Part shown: positions 33,629 through 42,519 of the stretch, piece by piece
Layout: each line of letters starts with the position of its first letter
How positions within the stretch are numbered: position 1 is the first letter of the stretch
Source: a virus
Virus record (IMG/VR): IMGVR_UViG_3300027747_002969
Span: 1 to 64,000 of that record
Reading direction: 5' to 3' (one strand)
Length of the DNA: 64,000 nt
Program-made: the position numbers and the translations under genes
The notes under the pieces: generated by a model
Databases searched by the model: none
Seen by the model: only the letters and a program-made list of their open reading frames with translations
What the model was told of the DNA's origin: nothing

Positions 33629-34965
33629 ACCTAGAAGGTGTGACATGGCCCAAGATGTATACTGGGCCTAACCTAGTGCTTATGGCGCTGCTGGCCGAGT
33701 TGGACCGCACAATGTGGTTAGATCCTGAAGTCATAGCTGCTGAGCAGTTCAAACAACTGCGTTTGATAATTGCTCATCACACGGCATACAGCCCGCAGTT
33801 TGCTGCTAGAATGCTGGCAGCTGGATTGACAGCTGCTGACATCACTGACGCGGCCAGCCTTCGCCGCCTGCCGCCCTTGCGACGCCTAGACATACAGCGT
33901 GCAGGCGATGGTTTTTACAGTAAACACATACCGCAGAGCCATGGACAACCGGGTGAGACTCGCACCAGTGGTAGCACAGGTGAACCTGTGAAGATACGCA
34001 AGACACAGATTGATGCACTGTTTTGGACTGCACATGCTATAAGAGATCATCTCTGGGCCCGTCGCGATTTTCGCCACCGGTTGCTGAGCATACGTGCTGA
34101 CATCTGGAAGTACGGCGAGTCGCCCAACTGGGGACAGCCCATAGCAGACATCTGGCAGACTGGTCGCAGTATAGGCATGCCGGCTACCTATGATGTACGA
34201 GAACAGTTGCGGATCATCAAAGAATTCCAGCCTGGCATACTGCTGATCTATCCCAACAATCTCAGCATTATCTTGGACGAAATGGCAGCAGATGGCAGCG
34301 ACTTTGGATTTATCAAGCATGTCAAGACCATCGGTGAGACTGTGCACCAGTGGCAGCGTGACAAGACTCGTGCTGTTCTTGGAGTAAAGATAGAAGACAA
34401 CTACAGCAGCAATGAAATGGGCTGCATGGCCATGCAGTGTCCAGACACCGACAACTACCATGTCATGACAGAAACTGTGATAGTAGAGATCATCAATGAT
34501 CAGGATCAGCCCTGTGTACCAGGTGAAGTGGGACGTTTGGTGGTCACTGACCTACACAACCATGCCAGCCCATTGATACGCTATGACATAGGCGACTGGG
34601 CAGAAGCGGGTGAACCCTGCAGATGTGGACGAGGGTTGCCAACTATCAAGCGATTTGTTGGCAGAGAACACAGCATACTTTCACGGCCCGACGGCACTCG
34701 CATCTGGCCCATATTCTATGGCGCCAAAATGAATGACATTGCACCGGTGAGACAGTACCAATTCATACAGCACACACTGACCGGCATGGAATTTCGCTGC
34801 TTTACAGAACAGCCGCTGACTGCAGCGCAGCGTGAAGGACTCATAGCATTAGTACAAGAGGCTCTGGGGTGGCCCTATGATTTAGATCTCATAGAATATC
34901 GCCAGCCTCTGCCAACCACAGCTCGTGGAAAATTTCAAGAATATATCAACCGAATGGCAACATGA
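33625..34965 (+). CDS. PaaK/CapK-family adenylate-forming ligase
   Basis: 446 aa, GTG start overlapping the previous stop (GTGA). The P-loop TSGSTGEPVKI, the YSSNEMG motif and RYDIGDWAEAGEPCRCGRGLP with GRE are the signature of phenylacetate-CoA ligase-like AMP-forming enzymes. Such enzymes activate a carboxylate as acyl-AMP and pass it to CoA, an amine or another acceptor. Co-operonic with a 7-deazaguanine precursor transporter and close to QueE, whose product carries a carboxylate, it is a candidate for activating that group. The substrate is inferred only. Confidence 0.8.
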   Translation: MNLEGVTWPKMYTGPNLVLMALLAELDRTMWLDPEVIAAEQFKQLRLIIAHHTAYSPQFAARMLAAGLTAADITDAASLRRLPPLRRLDIQRAGDGFYSKHIPQSHGQPGETRTSGSTGEPVKIRKTQIDALFWTAHAIRDHLWARRDFRHRLLSIRADIWKYGESPNWGQPIADIWQTGRSIGMPATYDVREQLRIIKEFQPGILLIYPNNLSIILDEMAADGSDFGFIKHVKTIGETVHQWQRDKTRAVLGVKIEDNYSSNEMGCMAMQCPDTDNYHVMTETVIVEIINDQDQPCVPGEVGRLVVTDLHNHASPLIRYDIGDWAEAGEPCRCGRGLPTIKRFVGREHSILSRPDGTRIWPIFYGAKMNDIAPVRQYQFIQHTLTGMEFRCFTEQPLTAAQREGLIALVQEALGWPYDLDLIEYRQPLPTTARGKFQEYINRMAT

Positions 34966-35106
34966 AAGTGATTTCCTGCATAACAGTTTGGCCATCGCCC
35001 AGTTGCGTAGTTGGACCAAAATAACCTCTGTTATGTGAAAATCTGACATCCTTGTTGTGATGCGTCTGCATCTAACGCGGACATAACTTGATCTTTCAAT
35101 GATCCA

Positions 35107-35121
35107 GCATCATACTGATGC
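35107..35121. promoter_or_regulatory. palindrome upstream of dpdA
   Basis: GCATCA-TAC-TGATGC overlaps a possible promoter (TTGATC at about 35090, CATACT at 35111). It could be an operator controlling the modification genes. Confidence 0.35.
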
Positions 35122-35140
35122 TAGATAGGAATTATCAACT

Positions 35141-36775
35141 ATGAATCCATTTGAAAACCAGCGCGGTTTAAACAAACAAGCAGTAAACCTTGCAAAATCG
35201 CAAAAAGACTATGCAGTATTTCTACCGTCAATTTCGGCGATCTATGCCAAGATCGTCAGTATGCCGGAATACAAGATACGTGAAAGGCTGCCCGATGGAC
35301 TCAATAATGATAGATTAGACTTAAATTTCCTCAACAAAGACAATAGTTTATTCTACTATCCTGCTGCACTTTATAGTGCAGGCCATGCATATCTAGACGT
35401 TAATGAAAGCAATGTTTACGAAAGCATGGTGCAAAAGCGAGATCGTTCAAGAACGGTGATAATAGGTGACAGTGGCGGATTCCAGATTGCCACAGGCGTA
35501 TTGAAATGGCCATGGACACCAAAGAAAAATCAAGATGATTTAGAATGGGCACGTGACAAGGACAAACTGCGCATGTCGATTTTAAGATGGTTAGAAGCCA
35601 CTGCAGATTATTCGTCTGTGCTCGACGTGCCAACTTACGGTCTTGTTAAATTTGGATTTGATCCTGTCACAGGAGAAAGTCTGCATCCCGGAATGAAGAC
35701 CTTTCGCGACTGTCTCAATGTCAGCCTTGAAAATTATGATTTCTTTATACGAAACAGGGTTGAAGGTGCTACCAAGTTTCTAAACGTGTTGCAGGGTCGC
35801 AACCAAGAAGAAGGCGATGTTTGGTGGGATGCTGTGAAAGACCTGCCGTTTGAAACCTGGGCTTTTTCTAACGTTCAGGCATCAAACTTTTCCATCAACC
35901 TGCGGCGTTTGATCATCATGCGTGATGGCAAGTATTTAGATGGACGCGATTGGCTACACTATCTCGGCAATGGTAAGATCAAAGCCGGTTGTGCATTGAC
36001 CACGCTGCAGCGTGCCATTAGACAGCATATCAATTCCAACATTACACTGAGTTTTGATGCAGCATCGCCGTTTGTGATGGTGGCTAAAGGACAGATGTAT
36101 CATGGGTATGAACTCAGCCACAACAGCATGCGATTCAAAGGTGGCAGCATAGTCGATGACAAACTTTTAAAAAACAGTCAACTGCTGTTGAACGACTGGA
36201 TTTCTGCTAATGATCACAAGGGTTTTATAATTCCCAGTGCCATTGGTTCTCGCTGCACTGTTGGAGATATTTGTGTGCGAGGCTACGAGGATCTTGCCTA
36301 TAAGAAGGTAGCATGGACCAAAAAGGAATTGCAAACTGATGCATATCTCAACAGTCAAGAAGGTCGTGCCGGAGACAAGTTCAAATGGAGTAATGATTAC
36401 AAAGAGTATCTATCACATAGTCGGGATCACGGCGGGCTGTTTGATTTCAGCAGCAGCAAATTTGAACTAGATCATGAGAAATATCAAGTGAAATGGCCCA
36501 GCAGCATGGATGGTTTTTCCTATATCATTGCTATGAACCACAATGTTGAGTTGCATATACGTGCAATTCAAGAAGCCTGTGCAGCACAGGATCTACCTCT
36601 GGCAGCAGCAACAGCACGAGTCACTCCAGATCTGCTGGAATTTAAAGATCTCTGCGGCGAAATATTGACCAGCCAACGACCTATGGATATTATCAACAAG
36701 CATGAGAAACTGCTGCGCAACATTACTGGCATGGATGCGGATAACCAAGTCAACATGGAAGTTGGAGACTTTTGA
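35141..36775 (+). CDS. dpdA: DpdA-type DNA guanine transglycosylase
   Basis: 544 aa, longer than bacterial tRNA-guanine transglycosylases (about 375 aa). It keeps the two key aspartates: D110 in GDSGGFQ, the TGT acid/base site, and D306 in LSFDAASPF, matching the nucleophile region. A YLGNGKIKAG loop lies between, and a downstream KGQMYHG segment parallels TGT. TGT-family enzymes called DpdA exchange guanine in DNA for a 7-deazaguanine derivative. FolE, QueD, QueE and YhhQ nearby support this. The DpdA subfamily cannot be assigned by eye. Confidence 0.88.
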   Translation: MNPFENQRGLNKQAVNLAKSQKDYAVFLPSISAIYAKIVSMPEYKIRERLPDGLNNDRLDLNFLNKDNSLFYYPAALYSAGHAYLDVNESNVYESMVQKRDRSRTVIIGDSGGFQIATGVLKWPWTPKKNQDDLEWARDKDKLRMSILRWLEATADYSSVLDVPTYGLVKFGFDPVTGESLHPGMKTFRDCLNVSLENYDFFIRNRVEGATKFLNVLQGRNQEEGDVWWDAVKDLPFETWAFSNVQASNFSINLRRLIIMRDGKYLDGRDWLHYLGNGKIKAGCALTTLQRAIRQHINSNITLSFDAASPFVMVAKGQMYHGYELSHNSMRFKGGSIVDDKLLKNSQLLLNDWISANDHKGFIIPSAIGSRCTVGDICVRGYEDLAYKKVAWTKKELQTDAYLNSQEGRAGDKFKWSNDYKEYLSHSRDHGGLFDFSSSKFELDHEKYQVKWPSSMDGFSYIIAMNHNVELHIRAIQEACAAQDLPLAAATARVTPDLLEFKDLCGEILTSQRPMDIINKHEKLLRNITGMDADNQVNMEVGDF

Positions 36776-37302
36776 TGAAACGTGACTATAAAGATGGCAT
36801 CAAGAATGATGTGGTGTTTTTTACCGGAACAGAAGTGGAGCACACGCCTGCATGGGGTCTCAAAACACTGTTTGTAGTTGGTGTTCAACCCATTGAACGT
36901 GTTGCTGCACTGTTTGATCAGCACCGGTGTGAACACATCTATCTTGGTGCCAATCAAAGTTTTGACACAGAAGGTTGGCTAGGTAACATCACTAACAGTG
37001 ATGCCTGGGATAATATGATCAACAGCGTGTTGACAATTGGTTGTTTGACCACGTTGGATTTTGATCTACGGTACGTGGACTGGGTCTGCGAAGGTGGGTA
37101 TGCTGACAATGACCTCTTTATTCCGCAGATATCAGTCAAAATACCTTATCTAAACCAACTGGGTTATAATGCCACGTTGAAAATAGATGATCGTGGTTTT
37201 CGTGCAACCAACCCCGGCGTGTGGTGCCATAGCCTTCATGATCTCACTTCTCGCAGGGAGTTTACAGCTTGGAACCAATACAGTAAGGATCAACCAATAT
37301 GA
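36775..37302 (+). CDS. unknown protein coupled to DpdA
   Basis: 175 aa from ATG 36775, overlapping the dpdA stop and preceded by GGAG. Segments FFTGTEVEHTP, TLFVVGV, HIYLGANQSF and CEGGYADNDLF are distinctive but I do not recognise a family with known function. Tight coupling to dpdA suggests a part in synthesis, insertion or further modification of the 7-deazaguanine base. Confidence 0.7.
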   Translation: MKRDYKDGIKNDVVFFTGTEVEHTPAWGLKTLFVVGVQPIERVAALFDQHRCEHIYLGANQSFDTEGWLGNITNSDAWDNMINSVLTIGCLTTLDFDLRYVDWVCEGGYADNDLFIPQISVKIPYLNQLGYNATLKIDDRGFRATNPGVWCHSLHDLTSRREFTAWNQYSKDQPI

Positions 37303-37733
37303 ATCAACAGACCATAGACTATTTGCAGGATTACAGAAAAAAGACCGCAGATTTAGCCCTGCTAAAATCACAAATACATGTTTTAGAACAGGACCTGATG
37401 AACAAAAATCATCAGGTACAGGATATGTTATATGAAATCGACAGCATGCGCAAGATCATTACTTTGATGATAGACAATGACTGGGATCCAGTAGAGACCA
37501 AACTGCGCAGCGAACCGTCTGAGAGACAAAAAAATCACTGGGGATATGCCAGCGACTACAGTGAACTTTCTCATCTTGCTCATAAGAGCATTAACAACAA
37601 AAATATATACTACAATCATCAAGGGTGTCACTACAGTGGTGCAACCGGGGCAATCGGAGCGCTGGGGTCTAGCAGTGTGCCCAATCCCAGTTATCAAAGT
37701 ACAACCATTATTGCAAAACAAATTACACCTTAA
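37299..37733 (+). CDS. coiled-coil hypothetical protein
   Basis: 144 aa. Residues 5-65 form a predicted coiled coil; the C-terminal half has glycine- and serine-rich sequence (GATGAIGALGSSS). It overlaps the upstream gene by 4 nt. Function unknown. Confidence 0.6.
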   Translation: MNQQTIDYLQDYRKKTADLALLKSQIHVLEQDLMNKNHQVQDMLYEIDSMRKIITLMIDNDWDPVETKLRSEPSERQKNHWGYASDYSELSHLAHKSINNKNIYYNHQGCHYSGATGAIGALGSSSVPNPSYQSTTIIAKQITP

Positions 37734-37788
37734 TTGTGTTGTTAAAAACTCCCAGTCTAAACTCTAGTGCAATTGCAAGGACAATATC

Positions 37789-38460
37789 ATGACTGCTACC
37801 AGCATTAAAATACGCAATCGAATTCAAACCAATGGGGGTAAGTTTTTCTGCAACGACAATATCTCTGAATACATGGAACCCGGAGAATTTGACCTGTTGA
37901 TGACAGAAGTCGAGTCTAAGATGCAGGGTGTGTTGGAAAGCCTGGTAATTGACACTGAGAACGATCACAACACACGAGAAACTGCACACAGAGTAGCCAA
38001 GATGTTTTGTACGGAGGTGTTTTCTGGCAGATATCTTCCTCAACCCAAGATCACAGCATTTCCCAACGCCACAGCATATGATGAAGTCTATGTGACTGGA
38101 CCAATTTCTGTAAGATCGACATGTGCTCACCACCTACAGAGCATCAAGGGCCAGTGTTATATTGGTGTGTTCCCAGGCAAGAACGTTATTGGTCTTAGCA
38201 AGTTTAATCGCATGGTAGATTGGATTGCCAGCCGTCCACAGATTCAGGAAGAAATGACCATACAGATTGCCGATCTTGTGGAACGTGAAACTGAAGCCAA
38301 AGGTGTTGCTGTGCTGCTGCAGGCAGAGCACGGATGCATGACCATGCGAGGAGTTAAAGAGCATGATTCTGACATGACCACCAGTGTGATGCGCGGAGTG
38401 TTTCGAGATACTCCGCACATCAAAAAGGAGTTTTTTGACATACTTGCTAGGATGAAATAG
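37789..38460 (+). CDS. folE: GTP cyclohydrolase I
   Basis: 223 aa with the family signatures: STCAHHLQSIKGQCYIGVFPG, IGLSKFNRMVDWIASRPQIQ and HGCMTMRGV, which include the zinc-binding Cys, His, Cys. FolE converts GTP to 7,8-dihydroneopterin triphosphate, the first step to queuosine-type 7-deazaguanines. In this window its product would feed QueD and QueE. Confidence 0.93.
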   Translation: MTATSIKIRNRIQTNGGKFFCNDNISEYMEPGEFDLLMTEVESKMQGVLESLVIDTENDHNTRETAHRVAKMFCTEVFSGRYLPQPKITAFPNATAYDEVYVTGPISVRSTCAHHLQSIKGQCYIGVFPGKNVIGLSKFNRMVDWIASRPQIQEEMTIQIADLVERETEAKGVAVLLQAEHGCMTMRGVKEHDSDMTTSVMRGVFRDTPHIKKEFFDILARMK

Positions 38461-38511
38461 TGAACTGGCATGAAATGGGTATCACATGTGACAATAGGAA
38501 AGGTAATATAA

Positions 38512-39033
38512 ATGGTTAATCAACCAATCAGTTATAAATTTGTGAGCACCAAAGAATACATAGATGAATTTCCATGTGCCTATCGACAGTATTTGGCAGA
38601 TGACAAACCGGGGAATATTCCTGGTTGTAATAAGATACATGGTTACAGTTTCAGTATAAAATTTTATTTTGGTACCAATTCACTAGATGCACGAAATTGG
38701 GTAGCTGATTATGGGGCACTGCGACCTCTCAAAGATTTTCTGAAAGATCTGTTTGATCATACCTTGTTGGTCAGTGAAACAGACCCTCATTTGGATTGGT
38801 ATCAAGAAGCCATGCGCAGAGGAATCGCTAAACTTACCATTCTCCCCAAATTGGGATGTGAAGGACTGGCAGATATGCTTTACAAATATGTCAACGCTGT
38901 GTTCATACCCGAGCAATGGGGAAGTAACGAATCTGAAAGGATTTGGTGTTACAAAGTGTCTGTTCGAGAAACTCAATCAAACCTAGCATTTCGTGTTGGT
39001 CATAGAGAATGGGACGACGATTTATTTTCTTGA
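38512..39033 (+). CDS. queD: 6-carboxy-tetrahydropterin synthase (QueD-like), altered zinc site
   Basis: 173 aa, longer than E. coli QueD (120 aa). The catalytic Cys and first His of the CxxxHGH motif appear as CNKIHGY, VADYGALR corresponds to the DFxxL element, FDHTLLV and CEGLADMLY follow, and the C-terminal RET contains the catalytic Glu. Two of three zinc-ligand His positions are Tyr (FPCAYRQ and HGY). The HGY form is, as I recall, shared by other phage members; the FPCAY change is odd. QueD makes 6-carboxy-tetrahydropterin from dihydroneopterin triphosphate. Confidence 0.8.
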   Translation: MVNQPISYKFVSTKEYIDEFPCAYRQYLADDKPGNIPGCNKIHGYSFSIKFYFGTNSLDARNWVADYGALRPLKDFLKDLFDHTLLVSETDPHLDWYQEAMRRGIAKLTILPKLGCEGLADMLYKYVNAVFIPEQWGSNESERIWCYKVSVRETQSNLAFRVGHREWDDDLFS

Positions 39034-39152
39034 ACATGTTTCACGGTGTTGACGTTTGTAGTTTCCAAACAAGTTGACCACAGTGAACGATGTAGAATTT
39101 CATTGATAGCTGCGGTCGAAAATACAGTTAACCAACATAGGAAAAATGAAAA

Positions 39153-39344
39153 ATGTCTGATAGCAAGTTAGTAGAATCTGATCAAATGGCCACCGTTTAC
39201 CAAGGTCGAGTGGCCAAAGAAGACGGCGAACTGGTGTTGGTATTTCCAGCCAGCATGCTGTTGGACCTTGGTTGGCAAGAAGGTGACAGTGTTGTCTGGG
39301 ATATTCGACCAGACGCAGTGGTAGTCAAAAAGGTCAATGACTGA
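39153..39344 (+). CDS. AbrB/MazE-like DNA-binding protein
   Basis: 63 aa. The segment GELVLVFPASMLLDLGWQEG followed by DSVVWDI has the swapped-hairpin AbrB/SpoVT/MazE pattern. Such small proteins act as transcription regulators or antitoxins; no toxin gene is visible next to it. It lies between queD and queE and may regulate the modification genes. Confidence 0.65.
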   Translation: MSDSKLVESDQMATVYQGRVAKEDGELVLVFPASMLLDLGWQEGDSVVWDIRPDAVVVKKVND

Positions 39345-39400
39345 ATAGGCCAAAATCGATATCTAATGTAGTGTGAATCAGCAACAGGATGAGACATACC

Positions 39401-39922
39401 ATGTCAGTAACCAGCAATCCGTATATTACATTCAACATATCATCTGCCAACACTGGCTCATTTACAGTAAATGGAGGTTGGAGTCATAACACATCTATTG
39501 CTGGTCACAGTGGCCCCATAGTGAATCCCGGTGCAATAACTGTGGCAGGTGCAATGACCAGCGGTTTGAACAGTTCTATGCTGGGCAGTTATAATGTCAA
39601 CAGCTGTCAGAACGGTTTAAGTATACCAATCGGCAACAACGTCAGATTAACCATTAGTCCAGACGGCCAAATAGAATGGTCTGGACCTGCAAGCAAGGCT
39701 GCAGAGCATTTTTTAACGTCTCTTGGACATGTGATCGATTGCAGCACGTCTGGCAAGCGTGCACTGGCCAAAAGTTATCGCCTTGCAATTGAACGCTGTT
39801 TGCGCCAGGCCAAACGCATGAGCCATGAAGACTTCATAGTCATGCTGGAGAAAGAAGTTGCCACAAGGCAGAGCAAGGCTGTGTGGATGACCCTGTGTGA
39901 GGACGAGGCTGTAGATGAATAA
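39401..39922 (+). CDS. hypothetical protein
   Basis: 173 aa from ATG 39401 (an in-frame ATG at 39389 is possible). The N-terminal half is S/G/N-rich beta-like sequence; the C-terminal half is helical with Cys and charged residues. It overlaps the next gene by 8 nt. No family recognised. Confidence 0.55.
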   Translation: MSVTSNPYITFNISSANTGSFTVNGGWSHNTSIAGHSGPIVNPGAITVAGAMTSGLNSSMLGSYNVNSCQNGLSIPIGNNVRLTISPDGQIEWSGPASKAAEHFLTSLGHVIDCSTSGKRALAKSYRLAIERCLRQAKRMSHEDFIVMLEKEVATRQSKAVWMTLCEDEAVDE

Positions 39923-40172
39923 TGACAGCAAACCATTTCTACTGCTATGGGATCATCTCAGCAGTGAAGACATGCAAGAACGAATAGACTGGTTGAGGAA
40001 AAATCTCACAGCAGGAATTGATTGGGGATTTTGTGCGAATCCCAAGATTTGCGTTCTGAAGACCAGTAATGCTAACCTGCTCTATCGCCTGCGTTGGTTT
40101 GAACCCGGACAACAGAAAGAAATTGATTGGCATCCTACATTTGAAAATAGTGACATTAATCGAAATGAGTGA
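39915..40172 (+). CDS. hypothetical protein
   Basis: 85 aa, no recognised motif. The stop codon lies within copy 3 of the dispersed CGGTAGTTCAC repeat (reverse orientation). Confidence 0.5.
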   Translation: MNNDSKPFLLLWDHLSSEDMQERIDWLRKNLTAGIDWGFCANPKICVLKTSNANLLYRLRWFEPGQQKEIDWHPTFENSDINRNE

Positions 40173-40179
40173 ACTACCG
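40169..40179 (-). repeat. dispersed intergenic repeat, copy 3 (reverse)
   Basis: GTGAACTACCG is the reverse complement of the core found at 20513, 30633 and 58920; flanks extend the match to GCGCGGTAGTTCAC. Confidence 0.5.
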
Positions 40180-40190
40180 CGCAAAAACTT

Positions 40191-40218
40191 AATTCCTGCT
40201 GTGTGGTACAGGAATTTT
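40191..40218 (+). terminator. rho-independent-type terminator
   Basis: AATTCCTG (40191-40198) pairs with CAGGAATT (40209-40216), ending in TTTT. Confidence 0.6.
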
Positions 40219-40277
40219 CTAGTTTGACAATCTAGATGAACCGCAACACACTTAAAAAGTAGATTGAAAGAAATGAC

Positions 40278-41159
40278 ATGTTTGGACATAATTCTATAGT
40301 TGGGCAGTCTTATTTTAAAGACGCTGGAGATAACCTATTCGTAACAAGTATATTTGGAGTGACTCTGCAAGGCGAAGGTCCGTACCGAGGCGAGCCAGCA
40401 GTTTTTGTTAGACTGGCCAAATGTCAATTGGCCTGCAGTTTCTGTGATACCTTTTTTGATGACGGCGATTGGATGACAGTAGATCAAATTGATCAACGCA
40501 TACAAACTGTGATTGAACAGTATTTTAATGGATCAATTCCACTATGGGCCAGTGAACTACCCAGTTCAGAGTTTCAGGCTGCTAAACCAAGAGATATGGT
40601 GTTGGTAGTCACAGGCGGCGAACCCATGCTGCAGAAAAACATCGGTCCATTTCTCAAGCATATGAGCAAGAAGTTTGTCAAGACTCAGATCGAAAGCAAC
40701 GGATTGCTGGTTCAAGACATTCCGGAATCCACAACGCTGGTGGTAAGTCCAAAGTGCAATGAAAAGAACGGACAACCAACACAGTATCTTACACCAAATC
40801 CCAAGATGCTTGAACGTGCAAATTGTTTGAAGTTTGTAATGAATGCTGATCTCAATTCACCTTATGGGTCTGTTCCAATCTGGGCGCATGAGTGGCGCGA
40901 CAAAACAGGTAACCCTGTGTTTGTCAGTCCAATGAATATCTACAATGAAGAACCGCAGAAAAGCAAGCGTCTGCGCGCTGAAAAGAATCAGATCTCACTT
41001 GAAGAACGCAGTACTGTAGATGAAGTGATTTCTTGGTGGACACCCGGACTGTTAAACATGGCAGAAAACCAACGCAATCACGAGTATGCTGCTAGATACG
41101 CTGTCAGCAATGGGTTTGTATTCAATATGCAACTGCATTTATTTGGTAATCTAGCCTAA
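40278..41159 (+). CDS. queE: 7-carboxy-7-deazaguanine synthase (QueE)
   Basis: 293 aa. The QueE-type substrate motif LQGEGPYRG is followed by the C-x3-C-x2-C cluster motif (C49, C53, C56 in CQLACSFC) and the TGGEP SAM motif. QueE is a radical SAM enzyme that rearranges 6-carboxy-tetrahydropterin to 7-carboxy-7-deazaguanine. No QueC for the next step to preQ0 is present in the window. The protein is longer than minimal QueE forms. Confidence 0.9.
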   Translation: MFGHNSIVGQSYFKDAGDNLFVTSIFGVTLQGEGPYRGEPAVFVRLAKCQLACSFCDTFFDDGDWMTVDQIDQRIQTVIEQYFNGSIPLWASELPSSEFQAAKPRDMVLVVTGGEPMLQKNIGPFLKHMSKKFVKTQIESNGLLVQDIPESTTLVVSPKCNEKNGQPTQYLTPNPKMLERANCLKFVMNADLNSPYGSVPIWAHEWRDKTGNPVFVSPMNIYNEEPQKSKRLRAEKNQISLEERSTVDEVISWWTPGLLNMAENQRNHEYAARYAVSNGFVFNMQLHLFGNLA

Positions 41160-41872
41160 TGACATACTCGCTGTATCTTATATCAAACAAACCTCAATAT
41201 CACAATGTCATACAATCAGGACTTGGCAGCCAACATCTGGAATATTTTGATGGTAGCAATGTGGCAAATTTCAGCCAATTGGTCAACACCTGTGTTGAAT
41301 ATGCCAACACAGAAACAGTAATTCTGATGAGTGACAAGGTGCGTCCAACACAAGAGCATGTGGATAAAACACTGAGCCTGCTGGAACAAGGCTATGCGTT
41401 TGTTGGTCTACAACTTTTTAGATTTTTTGCGTTTAAAAAACAGTTGTTCAGACAAATTGGCTGTATGGACGAAAGATATGTTGGTACTGGTCATGAGGAC
41501 TATGACCTATATGTGCGTTTGATCGAACACAATCTACCATTTTGGATAGAAGAATCTGTACCCTGGGATCATAGACCTTCTTCTTGGGCTGACAGTCAGG
41601 GAGTTTATCGGGGTTATACACATTGGTGTACCAAATGGCTACACCACTGGGTTGAAGGTCAACCATTGCCTGTATGTCTCGAACGGACTATGGCTGAGGA
41701 ATCATATGGCTATGATTTTGGCCCAGAGCAGCCGGTAAGTTTTTTATCGGGACGAGACTGTTTCTATACTACCAACTGGCCGCATGTTGGGGCTTTTCTA
41801 GCTATGGATATAGTATCTGGCACTAACCTACGCTATAATAGGATCCAACCCAGTCTGCAGATTGGAAAATAA
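41159..41872 (+). CDS. glycosyltransferase-like protein (GT-A/galactosyltransferase type)
   Basis: 237 aa, start overlapping the queE stop (TAATG). The segment QIGCMDERYVGTGHEDYDLYVRL matches the C-terminal acceptor/metal motif (GxEDxDL) of GT-A transferases, and VILMSDKVRPT suggests the nucleotide-sugar region. Adjacent to queE, it could add sugar to a modified base or to a surface glycan. Substrate unknown. Confidence 0.65.
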   Translation: MTYSLYLISNKPQYHNVIQSGLGSQHLEYFDGSNVANFSQLVNTCVEYANTETVILMSDKVRPTQEHVDKTLSLLEQGYAFVGLQLFRFFAFKKQLFRQIGCMDERYVGTGHEDYDLYVRLIEHNLPFWIEESVPWDHRPSSWADSQGVYRGYTHWCTKWLHHWVEGQPLPVCLERTMAEESYGYDFGPEQPVSFLSGRDCFYTTNWPHVGAFLAMDIVSGTNLRYNRIQPSLQIGK

Positions 41873-41873
41873 A

Positions 41874-42458
41874 ATGAGAAAACCACTAATACCATTTTGG
41901 ATGATGCCCGGCTCATGGGGTCTCAGGGGCAAGACTCGTGAGATAGCACAGGCGGAATATGAACTAAGGCAAGGCGATCTAGAGAAAAAACTGCTGGAGA
42001 TAAACTATCGAGATGATCCTAAAGAATTGGCTCGCAGACAGTTGGAACTCAGTCGCAAACTCCGTGAAATATCTGATATAGTCTATGATCAACACAAATT
42101 ACGTTTGGAAATAGATGACCAAACCACATTGGAATTGGCCGAACTTGACCTGCTGCTGAAGCATGAAAAATTAACCAAATTGGAATATGATCGCAAGCGT
42201 GCAGATATTCTCAAGGAACCCTGGGTCAGTATGCCTGTGATCAATTGGGATCCATTGACCAGTAGTCGAACTTATTTTCAATTGGAATATAACGAGTATT
42301 TCTATCCGCATCTTTTGGCCAACGGCTATGAAGGCGAAGAAGATACAGTGATCAACAACTGGTTGAATGACATCTGCATCAGCATTACCGAAGAGATTAA
42401 TGGCATGGAAGCAGATCTCATCACTCCCACAAGGCGTGCAGATCCCCTAGACAATTGA
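41874..42458 (+). CDS. hypothetical protein
   Basis: 194 aa from ATG 41874. The middle (about residues 20-110) is highly charged and helical, probably coiled coil, and the C-terminus contains WLNDICISITEEIN. The sequence has the look of conserved phage proteins, but no function can be named. Confidence 0.6.
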   Translation: MRKPLIPFWMMPGSWGLRGKTREIAQAEYELRQGDLEKKLLEINYRDDPKELARRQLELSRKLREISDIVYDQHKLRLEIDDQTTLELAELDLLLKHEKLTKLEYDRKRADILKEPWVSMPVINWDPLTSSRTYFQLEYNEYFYPHLLANGYEGEEDTVINNWLNDICISITEEINGMEADLITPTRRADPLDN

Positions 42459-42462
42459 CATC

Positions 42463-42490
42463 TTGACAGTCATCCTGGTTGCCGTATAAT
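42463..42490 (+). promoter_or_regulatory. sigma70-type promoter before RNase H
   Basis: TTGACA (42463-42468) and TATAAT (42485-42490), 16 nt apart: both boxes match consensus. Confidence 0.75.
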
Positions 42491-42519
42491 AAAACTGCAG
42501 CAACCTAAACGGATTAAAA

